From positions 1 to 14,712 of the forward strand of contig JAEZHK010000066.1 in the NCBI GenBank assembly GCA_023416655.1: a stretch of 14,712 nt of DNA, in the 5' to 3' direction. Source of the stretch: Bacillota bacterium. GTDB taxonomy: Bacteria; Bacillota; Clostridia; Christensenellales; Aristaeellaceae. The translations under genes and the position numbers were made by a program. The notes below the pieces were generated by a model. The model did no database searches and was not told where the DNA came from. It saw only the letters and a program-made list of their open reading frames with translations. This document shows, piece by piece, positions 1 through 6,023 of the stretch; within the stretch, counting starts at the first letter, position 1; each line of letters begins with the position of its first letter.

Positions 1-319
1 AGTCCACAACCTGCTGCGCGGCGGAGCGGAGCTGCTCGCCTTCGATGGGCCACAGCATGACGACGTCCGGACCCCAGGTCAGGATGTCTTCGAGCACCGC
101 GATCTGCTTGGAGGCTTCGCCGCCGACGCCGAACTTGAATTCCACATCGTCGCCGAGCGCGGCTTTCTGCGCGTCCATCTCGGCCTTGGCCTGGGCGATG
201 GAGTCACCGGTGAAGCCGTGGTCGCCGTCCGGGGTCACGACGCCGATTTTCAGCGCGTAGGCATTGGAGAAGGACAGGACGAGAAGAAGCGAAAGGACCA
301 GTGCGACGAGTTTCTTCAT
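1..319 (-). CDS. Sugar ABC transporter substrate-binding protein (N-terminal part, cut by window edge)
   Basis: About 106 residues are visible. It begins MKKLVALVLSLLLVLSFSNA, a Sec signal peptide with a likely signal peptidase I site after AYA. There is no lipobox cysteine. The mature part (LKIGVVTPDGDHGFTGDSI, then a predicted strand-helix pattern to DVVMLWPIEG) matches the N-lobe of periplasmic-binding-protein-like (RbsB/LacI-fold) sugar-binding proteins, which capture a sugar outside the membrane for an ABC importer. The start is fixed by GGGAGGT at 327-333, well spaced from the ATG at 319. The gene lies 33 bases after the lacI-type regulator on the same strand, so the two are probably co-transcribed and the regulator probably senses the same sugar. 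Permease and ATPase genes would lie left of the window. The substrate cannot be told from this fragment. Confidence 0.88.
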   Translation of the reverse strand, partial: MKKLVALVLSLLLVLSFSNAYALKIGVVTPDGDHGFTGDSIAQAKAEMDAQKAALGDDVEFKFGVGGEASKQIAVLEDILTWGPDVVMLWPIEGEQLRSAAQQVVD

Positions 320-352
320 GAATATTACCTCCCACTAGATTTGTATGGCTCA

Positions 353-1375
353 TCAGCCTTTCAGGCCGATAGGACCCATTGGGGGTGCGGAGGATTCGCG
401 GACGATCAGCTTGTGGGGCAAGAGCGCCTCGCGGCTGACGGGGGCGCGGGCGATCGCGCTTTCGAGCAGTTCCATCGCCTTTTTGCCAATCTCGGCGCAG
501 GGCTGATAGACGGTGGTCACGTAGGGGTGGAACATGGTGGTGTGTTCGACGTCGTCAAAGCCCACCACCGTCACGTCCTCCGGCACGCGCAGCCCCATTT
601 CCTTGGCGCTGGCGATGGCGCCCAGCGCCAGCATGTCGGAGATGCAGAGAAGCGCCGTGGGCCGGTCGGGAAGTTCCATTAGGCTCCTGGCCGAATCGAA
701 CCCGCTTTTGAAGCTGTAGTCGGCGGCGCCCCGGCGGACGTAATCCTCCTTAAGCGGCAGGCCCGCTTCGGCGAGCGCGTCCCGGTAGCCCTTCAGGCGC
801 AGCGTGGTGGAGATGTACCGGTTGGAGCTGGAGACCAGGCCGATGCGTTCGTGGCCCAGCCAGATGAGGTGCGCCATCGCCTCCCGCGCCGCGGCGTAGT
901 TGTCGATGGACACCCGGGGCAGATTCAGCTTCGGGTCGTATTCCGAGCACTGCACCAGCGGGTACTTTTCGGCGTAGGGCCTGAGCCAGTCGCTTTCGCT
1001 CTCCGTGGCCAGGAGGATCGCCCCGTCCGCCTGACGGCGGACCAGCATGTCCAGCACTTTACGCGTCTCGTCCCGCTCGCCGCCGGTGTCGCAGAGGAAC
1101 GCGCTGTAGCCCATCTGGTGCGCGGCCTTGCCGATGCCCGACAGGATGTGCGTGTAGTAGGGGTTGGTGGTGTTGGGCGCGACGATCAGGATGATGCGGC
1201 TTTCGTTGAGGCGGAGGTTGCGCGCCGATACGTTGGGCGCGTAGGACAGCGCCTCGACGGCCCTCATGACCCTGCGGGCCGTCTCCTGGCTCACCTGGCC
1301 CTTGCGGTTGAGCACCCGGGAGACCGTCGCCACCGACACCCCCGCCGCCTTGGATACGTCCAGGATCGTCGCCAT
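353..1375 (-). CDS. LacI-family transcriptional regulator
   Basis: This is a 340-residue protein of the usual LacI/GalR length. Residues 1-50 are the helix-turn-helix and hinge region (ILDVSKAAGVSVATVSRVLN, then the ALSYAPNVSARNLR hinge helix typical of the family). Residues 60-330 are a periplasmic-binding-protein-like sensor domain (IILIVAPNTTNPYYTHIL at its start, TALLCISDMLALGAI and VTVVGFDDVEHT later). Such proteins bind a palindromic operator as dimers and release it, or bind it more tightly, when a small sugar occupies the sensor domain. The ATG at 1375 has GGAGGG just upstream (GGCGACGGAGGGCTC). The gene precedes a sugar-binding protein in the same orientation, and a LacI-type operator lies over its own predicted start of transcription, so autoregulation of a sugar uptake operon is the likely role. 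The inducer is not known. Confidence 0.95.
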   Translation of the reverse strand: MATILDVSKAAGVSVATVSRVLNRKGQVSQETARRVMRAVEALSYAPNVSARNLRLNESRIILIVAPNTTNPYYTHILSGIGKAAHQMGYSAFLCDTGGERDETRKVLDMLVRRQADGAILLATESESDWLRPYAEKYPLVQCSEYDPKLNLPRVSIDNYAAAREAMAHLIWLGHERIGLVSSSNRYISTTLRLKGYRDALAEAGLPLKEDYVRRGAADYSFKSGFDSARSLMELPDRPTALLCISDMLALGAIASAKEMGLRVPEDVTVVGFDDVEHTTMFHPYVTTVYQPCAEIGKKAMELLESAIARAPVSREALLPHKLIVRESSAPPMGPIGLKG

Positions 1376-1403
1376 GAGCCCTCCGTCGCCCGCCCGGGGG
1401 ATG

Positions 1404-1415
1404 GTAATCGTTTAC
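1404..1415. promoter_or_regulatory. LacI-family operator over the lacI transcription start
   Basis: GTAATCGTTTAC is a 12-base inverted repeat with central CG and one mismatched pair, the usual design of LacI/GalR operators. It starts a few bases downstream of the minus-strand -10 box (1424-1419) and should cover the transcription start. Binding there would block the promoter, so the regulator encoded next door is the obvious ligand. Confidence 0.7.
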
Positions 1416-1418
1416 ATC

Positions 1419-1447
1419 AATCTAGCATGAATTTCGGTAACTGTCAA
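1419..1447 (-). promoter_or_regulatory. Sigma-A-type promoter of the lacI-sugar transporter operon
   Basis: Read on the minus strand, TTGACA (1447-1442) is followed by a 17-base spacer and TAGATT (1424-1419). The -35 is perfect and the spacing optimal. Transcription should start near 1412, inside the operator described separately, leaving a leader of roughly 35 bases before the ATG at 1375. Confidence 0.75.
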
Positions 1448-1490
1448 GCCGTGTTTTGGCAGTTTGGTCGATAAAATGAATAGAATACGC

Positions 1491-1549
1491 CGGGTGTTTA
1501 CATGGTCATCGTATAACCCGCATTTTTCGGGTCGTTTTCGACGAAAAAT
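1491..1549. repeat. Inverted repeats between the lacI and znuA promoters
   Basis: CGGGT (1491-1495) can pair with ACCCG (1516-1520), which can instead pair with CGGGT at 1528-1532. Overlapping this, ATTTTTCG (1522-1529) and CGAAAAAT (1542-1549) form a perfect 8-base inverted repeat with a 12-base spacer. The stretch lies upstream of both divergent promoters and is probably not transcribed from either, so a protein binding site is more likely than a terminator. No known regulator motif was recognised. Confidence 0.35.
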
Positions 1550-1566
1550 TAAGTTCTTATGAAGCG

Positions 1567-1595
1567 TTGATTTTTTGCCACGCGCTCCCTATAAT
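1567..1595 (+). promoter_or_regulatory. Promoter of the znuA-znuC-znuB-zur operon
   Basis: TTGATT (1567-1572), a 17-base spacer and a perfect TATAAT (1590-1595) form a strong sigma-A-type promoter. Transcription should start near 1602, immediately before the Zur-like palindrome and about 40 bases before the znuA ATG. Confidence 0.82.
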
Positions 1596-1603
1596 AATAC
1601 TTG

Positions 1604-1626
1604 CAAATGCGAATCATACGCAATTG
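1604..1626. promoter_or_regulatory. Zur/Fur-family operator in front of znuA
   Basis: A 23-base palindrome with only two mismatched pairs is centred on C1615. Its core, TGCGAATCATACGCA (1608-1622), has the 7-1-7 layout of Fur-family boxes, and the flanking CAA/TTG arms continue the symmetry. It starts just after the predicted transcription start, an ideal position for repression. A Fur-family gene closes the same operon, so a zinc-dependent autoregulatory loop is inferred. The core differs from the Bacillus Zur consensus (TCGTAAT-N-ATTACGA) but keeps its symmetry and AAT/AT centre. Confidence 0.8.
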
Positions 1627-1642
1627 GACTGGGAGGGATCGG

Positions 1643-2530
1643 ATGGAACTGAAACGTTTGACCGTTTGCGCGCTTGCCGCGCTTTTGATGATGGCGAGCC
1701 TGACAGGCTGCGCCCAGGAGGCGGGCGGACTTACGGTCATGGCCAGTTTCTACCCGATGGCCGACTTCGCCGCGAAAATCGGCGGCGACCGGGTAAAGGT
1801 GACCGCCATGGTGCCCTCCGGCACCGAGCCGCACGACTGGGAACCGTCGCCCATGGACATCGTGAACCTGAACCGGGCGAAGGTGTTCGTGTACAGCGGC
1901 GCGGGCATGGAGCACTGGGCGGAGGACGTTTTAAAGTCGCTGGACAACCGGGAACTGATCGCCGTGGAGGCGTCTTCGGGCGTGACGCTGCTTGATGAGG
2001 GCGACGGCCAGTCCGACCCGCACGTCTGGCTGAACCCCCAGAACGCGATAATCCAGATGGCGAACATCCGGGACGCGCTCACAAAGGCCGACCCGGCCGG
2101 GAAAGACGCCTACGAGGCAAATTTCCAGAAATACGCGGCGGAGCTGGACAAGCTGGATTCAGAATTCAAGACCGCGCTCGCGGGCCTTGAAAACCGGGAT
2201 GTGGTGGTGGCCCACGCGGCCTACGGCTACCTGTGCCAGGCTTACGGCCTAAACCAGACGGCCATCGAGGGGCTTTCGCCCGACTCGGAGCCGGACCCCG
2301 CGCGGGTGGCCCGGATCATCGACTTCGCCAGGGAGCGCGCGGTCAAGGTGATCTTCTTTGAAGAGCTGGTCAGCCCGAAGGTAGCCCAGTCCATCGCCGC
2401 GCAGGTGGGCGCGGGCACGGACGTACTCAGCCCCCTCGAAGGGCTTACGGCGGAGGAAGCCGCCGCCGGAGACGATTACTTCTCGGTGATGCGAAAAAAC
2501 CTGAAAGCGCTTGTAAATGCGCTGAGTTAG
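1643..2530 (+). CDS. znuA: Zinc ABC transporter substrate-binding lipoprotein
   Basis: This 295-residue member of the cluster A-I (ZnuA/AdcA) family captures zinc at the outer membrane face and hands it to the ZnuB permease. Residues 1-23 are a lipoprotein signal ending in the lipobox LTGC, with C23 the lipidated residue. Likely metal ligands are H64 (TEPHDWEPSP), H127 (DPHVWLNP) and H191 (VVVAHAAYGYL), plus an acidic residue near D277/D278. A histidine rather than glutamate as third ligand favours zinc over manganese. The loop before H127 is short and acidic and lacks the His-rich insert of some ZnuA proteins. The ATG at 1643 is chosen for GGGAGGG at 1631-1637. A longer reading from 1601 would start inside the operator. 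It is the first gene of the operon. Manganese specificity is a less likely alternative. Confidence 0.93.
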   Translation: MELKRLTVCALAALLMMASLTGCAQEAGGLTVMASFYPMADFAAKIGGDRVKVTAMVPSGTEPHDWEPSPMDIVNLNRAKVFVYSGAGMEHWAEDVLKSLDNRELIAVEASSGVTLLDEGDGQSDPHVWLNPQNAIIQMANIRDALTKADPAGKDAYEANFQKYAAELDKLDSEFKTALAGLENRDVVVAHAAYGYLCQAYGLNQTAIEGLSPDSEPDPARVARIIDFARERAVKVIFFEELVSPKVAQSIAAQVGAGTDVLSPLEGLTAEEAAAGDDYFSVMRKNLKALVNALS

Positions 2531-2537
2531 GAAGAGC

Positions 2538-3278
2538 ATGGGAACGATGATCGAAGCGGAAAACCTGGGGTTCGCCTACGGCGGGGAAATGGTGTTTTCC
2601 GGGGTGAATTTCACCGTGAACGAGGGCGACTTCGTGGCGGTGATCGGCTCAAACGGCGCGGGTAAGAGTACGCTCATGCGGCTGATGCTGGGCGAGCTTA
2701 CGCCATCCCAGGGCCGGGTGCGCATATTTGGTACGGACGTCCCGCGCTTTCGCCATTGGCCCCGGATCGGGTATGTGCCGCAGAACGCCAGCCGCGTTGG
2801 GCAGGACTTCCCGGCGTCGGTCCGGGAGATCGTAGAGGCCAACCTGTACGGCCGCGCGGGGCTTTTCCGCCTGCCGGGCCGCGCGCTCAAGGCGAAGGCG
2901 GCGGAGGCTTTGAAGCGGGTGGACCTGGAGGGCTTTGAAAAGCGGCCCATCGGCGAGCTGTCCGGCGGGCAGCAGCAGCGGGTGATGCTGGCGCGGGTTC
3001 TGGCGGGCGAGCCGGAAGCGATGCTCCTGGACGAGCCGACCAGCGGCGTGGACGCGGCGACCATCGACGAACTGTACGGCCTCCTCACCCGGCTCAACCG
3101 CGAGCGCGGCATGACCATCGTGATGGTTACCCACGACGTGGGCCGCGCGACGGGCATCGCGTCCCGCGTATTGTGCCTGGAGGAAGGCTCGCTGGTAGAG
3201 CTCCCGCCCTGCCAGGTCATGGAGGAGCTGCGTCACAGGCACAAACATCCCGTAGGGGAAGAGTGTCAGGGGCATTGA
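2538..3278 (+). CDS. znuC: Zinc ABC transporter ATP-binding protein
   Basis: This 246-residue ABC ATPase powers the zinc importer at the inner face of the membrane. It has Walker A GSNGAGKST (about 37-45), Q-loop PQN (81-83), signature LSGGQQQR (141-148), Walker B AMLLDEP (161-167) and switch histidine H199 in VTHD. The tail RHRHKHPVGEECQGH is rich in His and Cys, as in other ZnuC-like ATPases, and may bind zinc. It starts 7 bases after znuA stops. The start is uncertain: AGGAAG (2529-2534), which overlaps the znuA stop, is 3 bases from the ATG at 2538 and 12 from the ATG at 2547 (MIEAENLGF), and the latter fits the family alignment slightly better. The TGA stop (3276-3278) lies inside the first hairpin of a family A repeat, which separates this gene from znuB. 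Confidence 0.93.
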   Translation: MGTMIEAENLGFAYGGEMVFSGVNFTVNEGDFVAVIGSNGAGKSTLMRLMLGELTPSQGRVRIFGTDVPRFRHWPRIGYVPQNASRVGQDFPASVREIVEANLYGRAGLFRLPGRALKAKAAEALKRVDLEGFEKRPIGELSGGQQQRVMLARVLAGEPEAMLLDEPTSGVDAATIDELYGLLTRLNRERGMTIVMVTHDVGRATGIASRVLCLEEGSLVELPPCQVMEELRHRHKHPVGEECQGH

Positions 3279-3461
3279 AAATCCGCCGGGCGGCTTTTCA
3301 ATGCGAAGGAGGAAGCCCTGCACGTGCCATGAAATCCTGCGGGATTTCCGGGCGGCGCGTTGGCTTATGGAATTGTTTCCGTAACCAGTGTGCGCACTGA
3401 TTACGGAAACCGATTCCCGGCGCGTTAGAGCCCGGGAACGAATGGAAGGTACGACGGGGTG
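3273..3461 (+). repeat. Family A structured repeat, copy 1 (between znuC and znuB)
   Basis: This is a chain of hairpins in plus orientation. The first is a 15-base stem, CATTGAAAATCCGCC (3273-3287) with its partner at 3289-3303, and it contains the znuC stop codon. Next, ACGTGCC (3322-3328) and GGCGCGT (3354-3360) enclose GAAATCC-TGCG-GGATTTC (3331-3348). Then comes a 16-base stem, 3375-3390 with 3395-3410, around a TGCG loop. Last is TTCCCGG (3414-3420) with CCGGGAA (3432-3438). The tail GGTACGACGGGG is shared with copies 2 and 3. The repeat fills nearly all of the 208-base gap in what is otherwise a tight operon. It shows no plausible coding capacity. Function is unknown: mRNA processing, stability or partial termination are possible. 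Confidence 0.88.
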
Positions 3462-3486
3462 ACGGACCCTAAAGAGGAGGATGTCA

Positions 3487-4293
3487 TTGGACATTCTGCA
3501 GTATGATTTCATGCGCCGAGCCTTTTTGGTGGGGATGATGCTGGCAATCATCGTGCCCTGCGTGGGCGTGGTGGTGGTTTTGAAGAGGCTCTCCATGATC
3601 GGCGACGCGCTCTCCCACACGTCGCTGGCGGGCGTGGCGGCGGGCCTGATCCTGGGCGTAAACCCGGTGCTGGGTGCGGTGGTCTTGACCATCGCGGGGG
3701 CGCTCTCCATTGAGTTGATCCGGAAAAAGATGCCCCGGTATCAGGAGATGTCCATCGCCATCATGATGTCGGCGGGCATCGGCCTCGCGGGCGTGCTGTC
3801 CGGGTTCGTTTCCGGCAGCGCCAACTTCAACAGCTTCCTCTTCGGCTCCATCGTGGCCATCGACGACTTTGAGATGGTGCTGGTCGCGGTCATCAGCTTC
3901 GCGGTGATGGCCTGCTTCCTCGTCTTCTACCGGGAGCTCTTCTTCATCGCATTGGACGAGCGCGCGGCGCGGCTTAACGGGGTGCCGGTGGGCTCGGTCA
4001 ACTTCGCGTTCACCATCCTGACAGCGGTCACCGTCTCGGTGGCGGCCAGGACGGTGGGCGCGCTGATCGTGTCGTCGCTGATGGTCATCCCGGTGGCCTG
4101 CGCGATGCGGCTATCCAAGAGCTATAAGCAGACGGTGCTGCTTTCGGTGGGCTTTGCGGTCCTTTTCATGCTGGTCGGGCTTTTCGCCGCCTTCTATCTG
4201 GGCCTCCGGCCGGGCGGGACGGTGGTGCTGGCGGGCGTTATCTGCCTTGTCATGATGCTCGCCTTTGGCGGGCGCGCGAGGCGACGCGCTTAG
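3487..4293 (+). CDS. znuB: Zinc ABC transporter permease
   Basis: This roughly 268-residue integral membrane protein of the ABC-3 family forms the zinc channel with the ZnuC ATPase. It is hydrophobic throughout with about seven or eight membrane segments, beginning near FLVGMMLAIIVPCVGVVVVL. The family-typical stretch LSMIGDALSHTSLAGVAAG follows. Later segments include TVGALIVSSLMVIPVACA and a C-terminal VVLAGVICLVMMLAF, ending in a basic RARRRA tail. Start choice: AGGAGG (3475-3480) touches the ATG at 3481 with no spacer, whereas the in-frame TTG at 3487 sits an ideal 6 bases away and gives the family-like beginning MDILQYDFMRRA. The TTG is therefore preferred; the ATG adds two residues. It is followed 30 bases later by the zur gene. 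Confidence 0.93.
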   Translation: MDILQYDFMRRAFLVGMMLAIIVPCVGVVVVLKRLSMIGDALSHTSLAGVAAGLILGVNPVLGAVVLTIAGALSIELIRKKMPRYQEMSIAIMMSAGIGLAGVLSGFVSGSANFNSFLFGSIVAIDDFEMVLVAVISFAVMACFLVFYRELFFIALDERAARLNGVPVGSVNFAFTILTAVTVSVAARTVGALIVSSLMVIPVACAMRLSKSYKQTVLLSVGFAVLFMLVGLFAAFYLGLRPGGTVVLAGVICLVMMLAFGGRARRRA

Positions 4294-4323
4294 CGCAGGC
4301 CAACCGAGAAAGGAGTGCTCAGG

Positions 4324-4728
4324 ATGCAGGGATTCGAGTGGCCGGAAGGCCTTAAGCGCACCAAGCAGCGGGAGCGCGTGCTGGAAGTCCTATTTTGCGC
4401 TGGGCAGCCGATGAGCGCGCAGGACATTGCGAGGAAGATAGACGACGAGGGCGGCGGCGCGTGGCTCTCCACGGTCTACCGCGCGCTGGAGTCCTTCGTG
4501 GAGCACCGAGTGGCGGTCCGGATCGCCGTGACCGGCAGCGACGTGGCGCTGTATGAGCTGAAGGGCGCGGGGCACCGCCATTACGCCGTGTGCGTCGACT
4601 GCCACCGCATCATCCCCATGAGCGGCTGCCCGGTGGGCCACTTTAAGCCGGATCTGGCGGAGGACGGCTTCACCGTCACCGGCCACAACCTGGAGGTCTT
4701 CGGGCACTGCAAGAATTGCATGCGATGA
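4324..4728 (+). CDS. zur: Fur-family zinc uptake regulator (Zur)
   Basis: This 134-residue Fur-family repressor has a winged helix in residues 10-75 (recognition region AWLSTVYRALESF) and a metal-binding dimerisation half. C90/C93 (CVDC) and C129/C132 (CKNC) form the structural zinc site of the family. H84, H86, H94, C102, H106 and H121 are candidate sensor ligands. Position as last gene of a zinc importer operon, with a Fur-type palindrome at its promoter, makes a zinc sensor far more likely than Fur or PerR. The ATG at 4324 has AGGAG at 4311-4315 eight bases upstream. An upstream GTG at 4315 overlaps that site and is rejected as a start. The TGA stop is embedded in the first hairpin of family A copy 2. 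Confidence 0.9.
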   Translation: MQGFEWPEGLKRTKQRERVLEVLFCAGQPMSAQDIARKIDDEGGGAWLSTVYRALESFVEHRVAVRIAVTGSDVALYELKGAGHRHYAVCVDCHRIIPMSGCPVGHFKPDLAEDGFTVTGHNLEVFGHCKNCMR

Positions 4729-4983
4729 AAATCCGCTACACGGCTTTTCATCGCGAAGGTTGGGTCTGCGCGGGCCTAAAATCCTTCGGGATTTTCGGGC
4801 GACCCGCTGACTGGTGGAAGTGTTTCCTCCACCACGGCGCAACATTCCAATGCATTGGAATGTTGCGGTCGCTTCCGGAGCGACTTGGTTTCCCAAAGGG
4901 AAACCAACCTTGTGTGCGCACTGGTCCCGGAAACTGCGTTCCCGGCGACAAGTCGCCGGGAACGATTGGAAAGCACGACGGGG
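4722..4983 (+). repeat. Family A structured repeat, copy 2 (expanded, after zur)
   Basis: The first hairpin, GCGATGAAAATCCG (4722-4735) with 4741-4754, contains the zur stop codon. Then GCGGGCC (4770-4776) and GACCCGC (4801-4807) enclose AAAATCC-TTCG-GGATTTT (4778-4795), a classic C(UUCG)G tetraloop. The final hairpin is a perfect 12-base stem, 4938-4949 with 4952-4963, loop AA. Compared with copies 1 and 3, the middle is about 80 bases longer. The extra part holds TGGTGGA/TCCACCA (4812-4834), a 30-base perfect palindrome (4838-4867), GTCGCT/AGCGAC (4868-4884) and TTGGTTTCCC/GGGAAACCAA (4885-4907). The shared tail GCACGACGGGG ends near 4983. With the pdxY promoter region this accounts for the whole 365-base gap between zur and the kinase. 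Confidence 0.88.
4838..4867. repeat. 30-base perfect palindrome inside family A copy 2
   Basis: Two 15-base arms meet at TGCA with no mismatch and no loop (inner part ATTCCAATGCATTGGAAT). Nothing like it is present in copies 1 and 3, so it belongs to extra sequence in copy 2. In RNA it would form a long hairpin; in DNA it could extrude as a cruciform. Confidence 0.9.
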
Positions 4984-5025
4984 TCTTGCAACGGCCTGAG
5001 GCCAGTGTGTGAAATTATCAGGCGA

Positions 5026-5053
5026 TTGACAGGATGCATAGATCGGGTAAAAT
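5026..5053 (+). promoter_or_regulatory. Promoter of the pyridoxamine kinase gene
   Basis: TTGACA (5026-5031), a 16-base spacer and TAAAAT (5048-5053) lie just after family A copy 2. The predicted start near 5060 leaves a leader of about 34 bases with GAGGTG (5083-5088) before the ATG at 5094. The kinase is therefore a transcription unit separate from the zinc operon. Confidence 0.75.
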
Positions 5054-5074
5054 ACAAAAATTCTATATGCATAG
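5034..5074 (+). repeat. ATGCATAG direct repeat flanking the kinase -10 box
   Basis: ATGCATAG occurs at 5034-5041 and again at 5067-5074, 33 bases apart (about three helical turns). One copy lies between -35 and -10 and the other just after the expected transcription start. This is a plausible arrangement for a regulator bound on one face of the helix, but no regulator is identified and chance cannot be excluded. Confidence 0.4.
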
Positions 5075-5093
5075 TAAGTTTTGAGGTGAAAAC

Positions 5094-5957
5094 ATGTCCG
5101 CACAAAAACGGGTGGCCGCGATCCACGACATCTCGTGCTTTGGCAAATGTTCGCTGACGGTGGCGCTGCCGGTGATCTCGGCGATGGGCGTGGAGGTCAG
5201 CGCAATCCCGACGGCGGTTCTGTCCACCCACACGGGCGGCTTTACCGGCTACACATTCCGCGACCTCACGGAGGACATTCTGCCCGTCGTGCGCCACTGG
5301 CAGTCTTTGAACCTGCATTTTGACGCGATCTACACCGGGTATCTCGGCTCCTTCGAGCAGATCGACATCGTGCGGGAGGCTTTCCGCGCGCTGAAAGGCC
5401 CGGACACGCTGATCGCGGTCGATCCGGTGATGGCCGACAACGGCAAGCTCTACGCCCACTTCCCGAAGGACTTCCCGGAGGGCATGCGAAAACTCTGCGC
5501 CGAGGCCGACGTGATTGTGCCCAACCTGACGGAGGCGGCGCTCCTGCTGGGCGAACCCTACGAGGAAGGCCCTTACGATCGCGGAACCATTGAAGGGCTG
5601 CTCAAGCGCCTCTCCGCGCTGGGGCCGCGGCGCGTGGTGCTGACCGGCGTATGGTTTGACGATGAAAAGCTGGGCGCGGCCAGCTACGACCGGGAAACCA
5701 AAGAAACAGCTTTCAGCCTCGCGCCCCGGATCGAGGGCTACTACCACGGCACCGGCGACGTGTTCGCAAGCGTGCTGGTGGGTTCCCTTCTGAGCGGCCT
5801 GGGCCTTCCGCAGGCGGTGGCGCTGGCGGTCGACTTCACGGCCGCCTCCATCCGGCGCACCCGCGACGCGGGTACCGACATCCGCTTCGGCGTCAATTTC
5901 GAGGCGGGCCTGCCCGCGCTGGCGCAGCAGGCGAAGCTCCTTTTGCCGTCGGATTGA
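5094..5957 (+). CDS. pdxY: Pyridoxamine/pyridoxal kinase (ribokinase superfamily)
   Basis: This 287-residue cytosolic enzyme should phosphorylate pyridoxal, pyridoxamine or pyridoxine with ATP in vitamin B6 salvage. The N-terminus AAIHDISCFGKCSLTVALPV and STHTGGFTGYTFRDLT are characteristic of the PdxY/PdxK branch. TGYLGSFEQI and AVDPVMADNGKLY follow, and the catalytic anion-hole motif appears as YYHGTGDVFASVLVG with the catalytic Asp in GTGD. The length is normal for the family. The ATG at 5094 has GAGGTG (5083-5088) upstream. It has its own promoter and an intrinsic terminator just downstream, so it is probably monocistronic. Because clostridial pyridoxamine kinases of this type sit close to the ThiD/PdxK boundary, exact substrate preference is inferred. 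Confidence 0.92.
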   Translation: MSAQKRVAAIHDISCFGKCSLTVALPVISAMGVEVSAIPTAVLSTHTGGFTGYTFRDLTEDILPVVRHWQSLNLHFDAIYTGYLGSFEQIDIVREAFRALKGPDTLIAVDPVMADNGKLYAHFPKDFPEGMRKLCAEADVIVPNLTEAALLLGEPYEEGPYDRGTIEGLLKRLSALGPRRVVLTGVWFDDEKLGAASYDRETKETAFSLAPRIEGYYHGTGDVFASVLVGSLLSGLGLPQAVALAVDFTAASIRRTRDAGTDIRFGVNFEAGLPALAQQAKLLLPSD

Positions 5958-5971
5958 TTGAACCAACAATG

Positions 5972-6003
5972 AACAGCTTCGCATTTTCGCGGGGCTGTTT
6001 TTT
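5972..6003 (+). terminator. Intrinsic terminator after the pyridoxamine kinase gene
   Basis: AACAGCTTCGC (5972-5982) pairs with GCGGGGCTGTT (5989-5999) through 11 pairs, two of them U-G, around the loop ATTTTC. The stem runs into six T (5998-6003). It begins 15 bases after the kinase stop codon. Confidence 0.88.
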
Positions 6004-6023
6004 CGACGCTGTGCCGGTTTTTC

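Noticed and set aside
3273..3303. First hairpin of family A copy 1 as a simple rho-independent terminator
   Set aside because: No T tract follows the stem, and termination here would cut znuB and zur off from the operon promoter. Partial termination cannot be excluded.
2649..3710. Minus-strand open frame opposite znuC and znuB
   Set aside because: Shadow frame; the opposite strand holds two unmistakable transporter genes with full motifs.
4716..5012. Open frames of 75-100 codons running through the family A repeats, with similar peptides in all three copies
   Set aside because: The similarity is a by-product of shared DNA. Frames start inside host genes, break at different places, have no ribosome binding site and shift relative to each other, while base-pairing is what is conserved.
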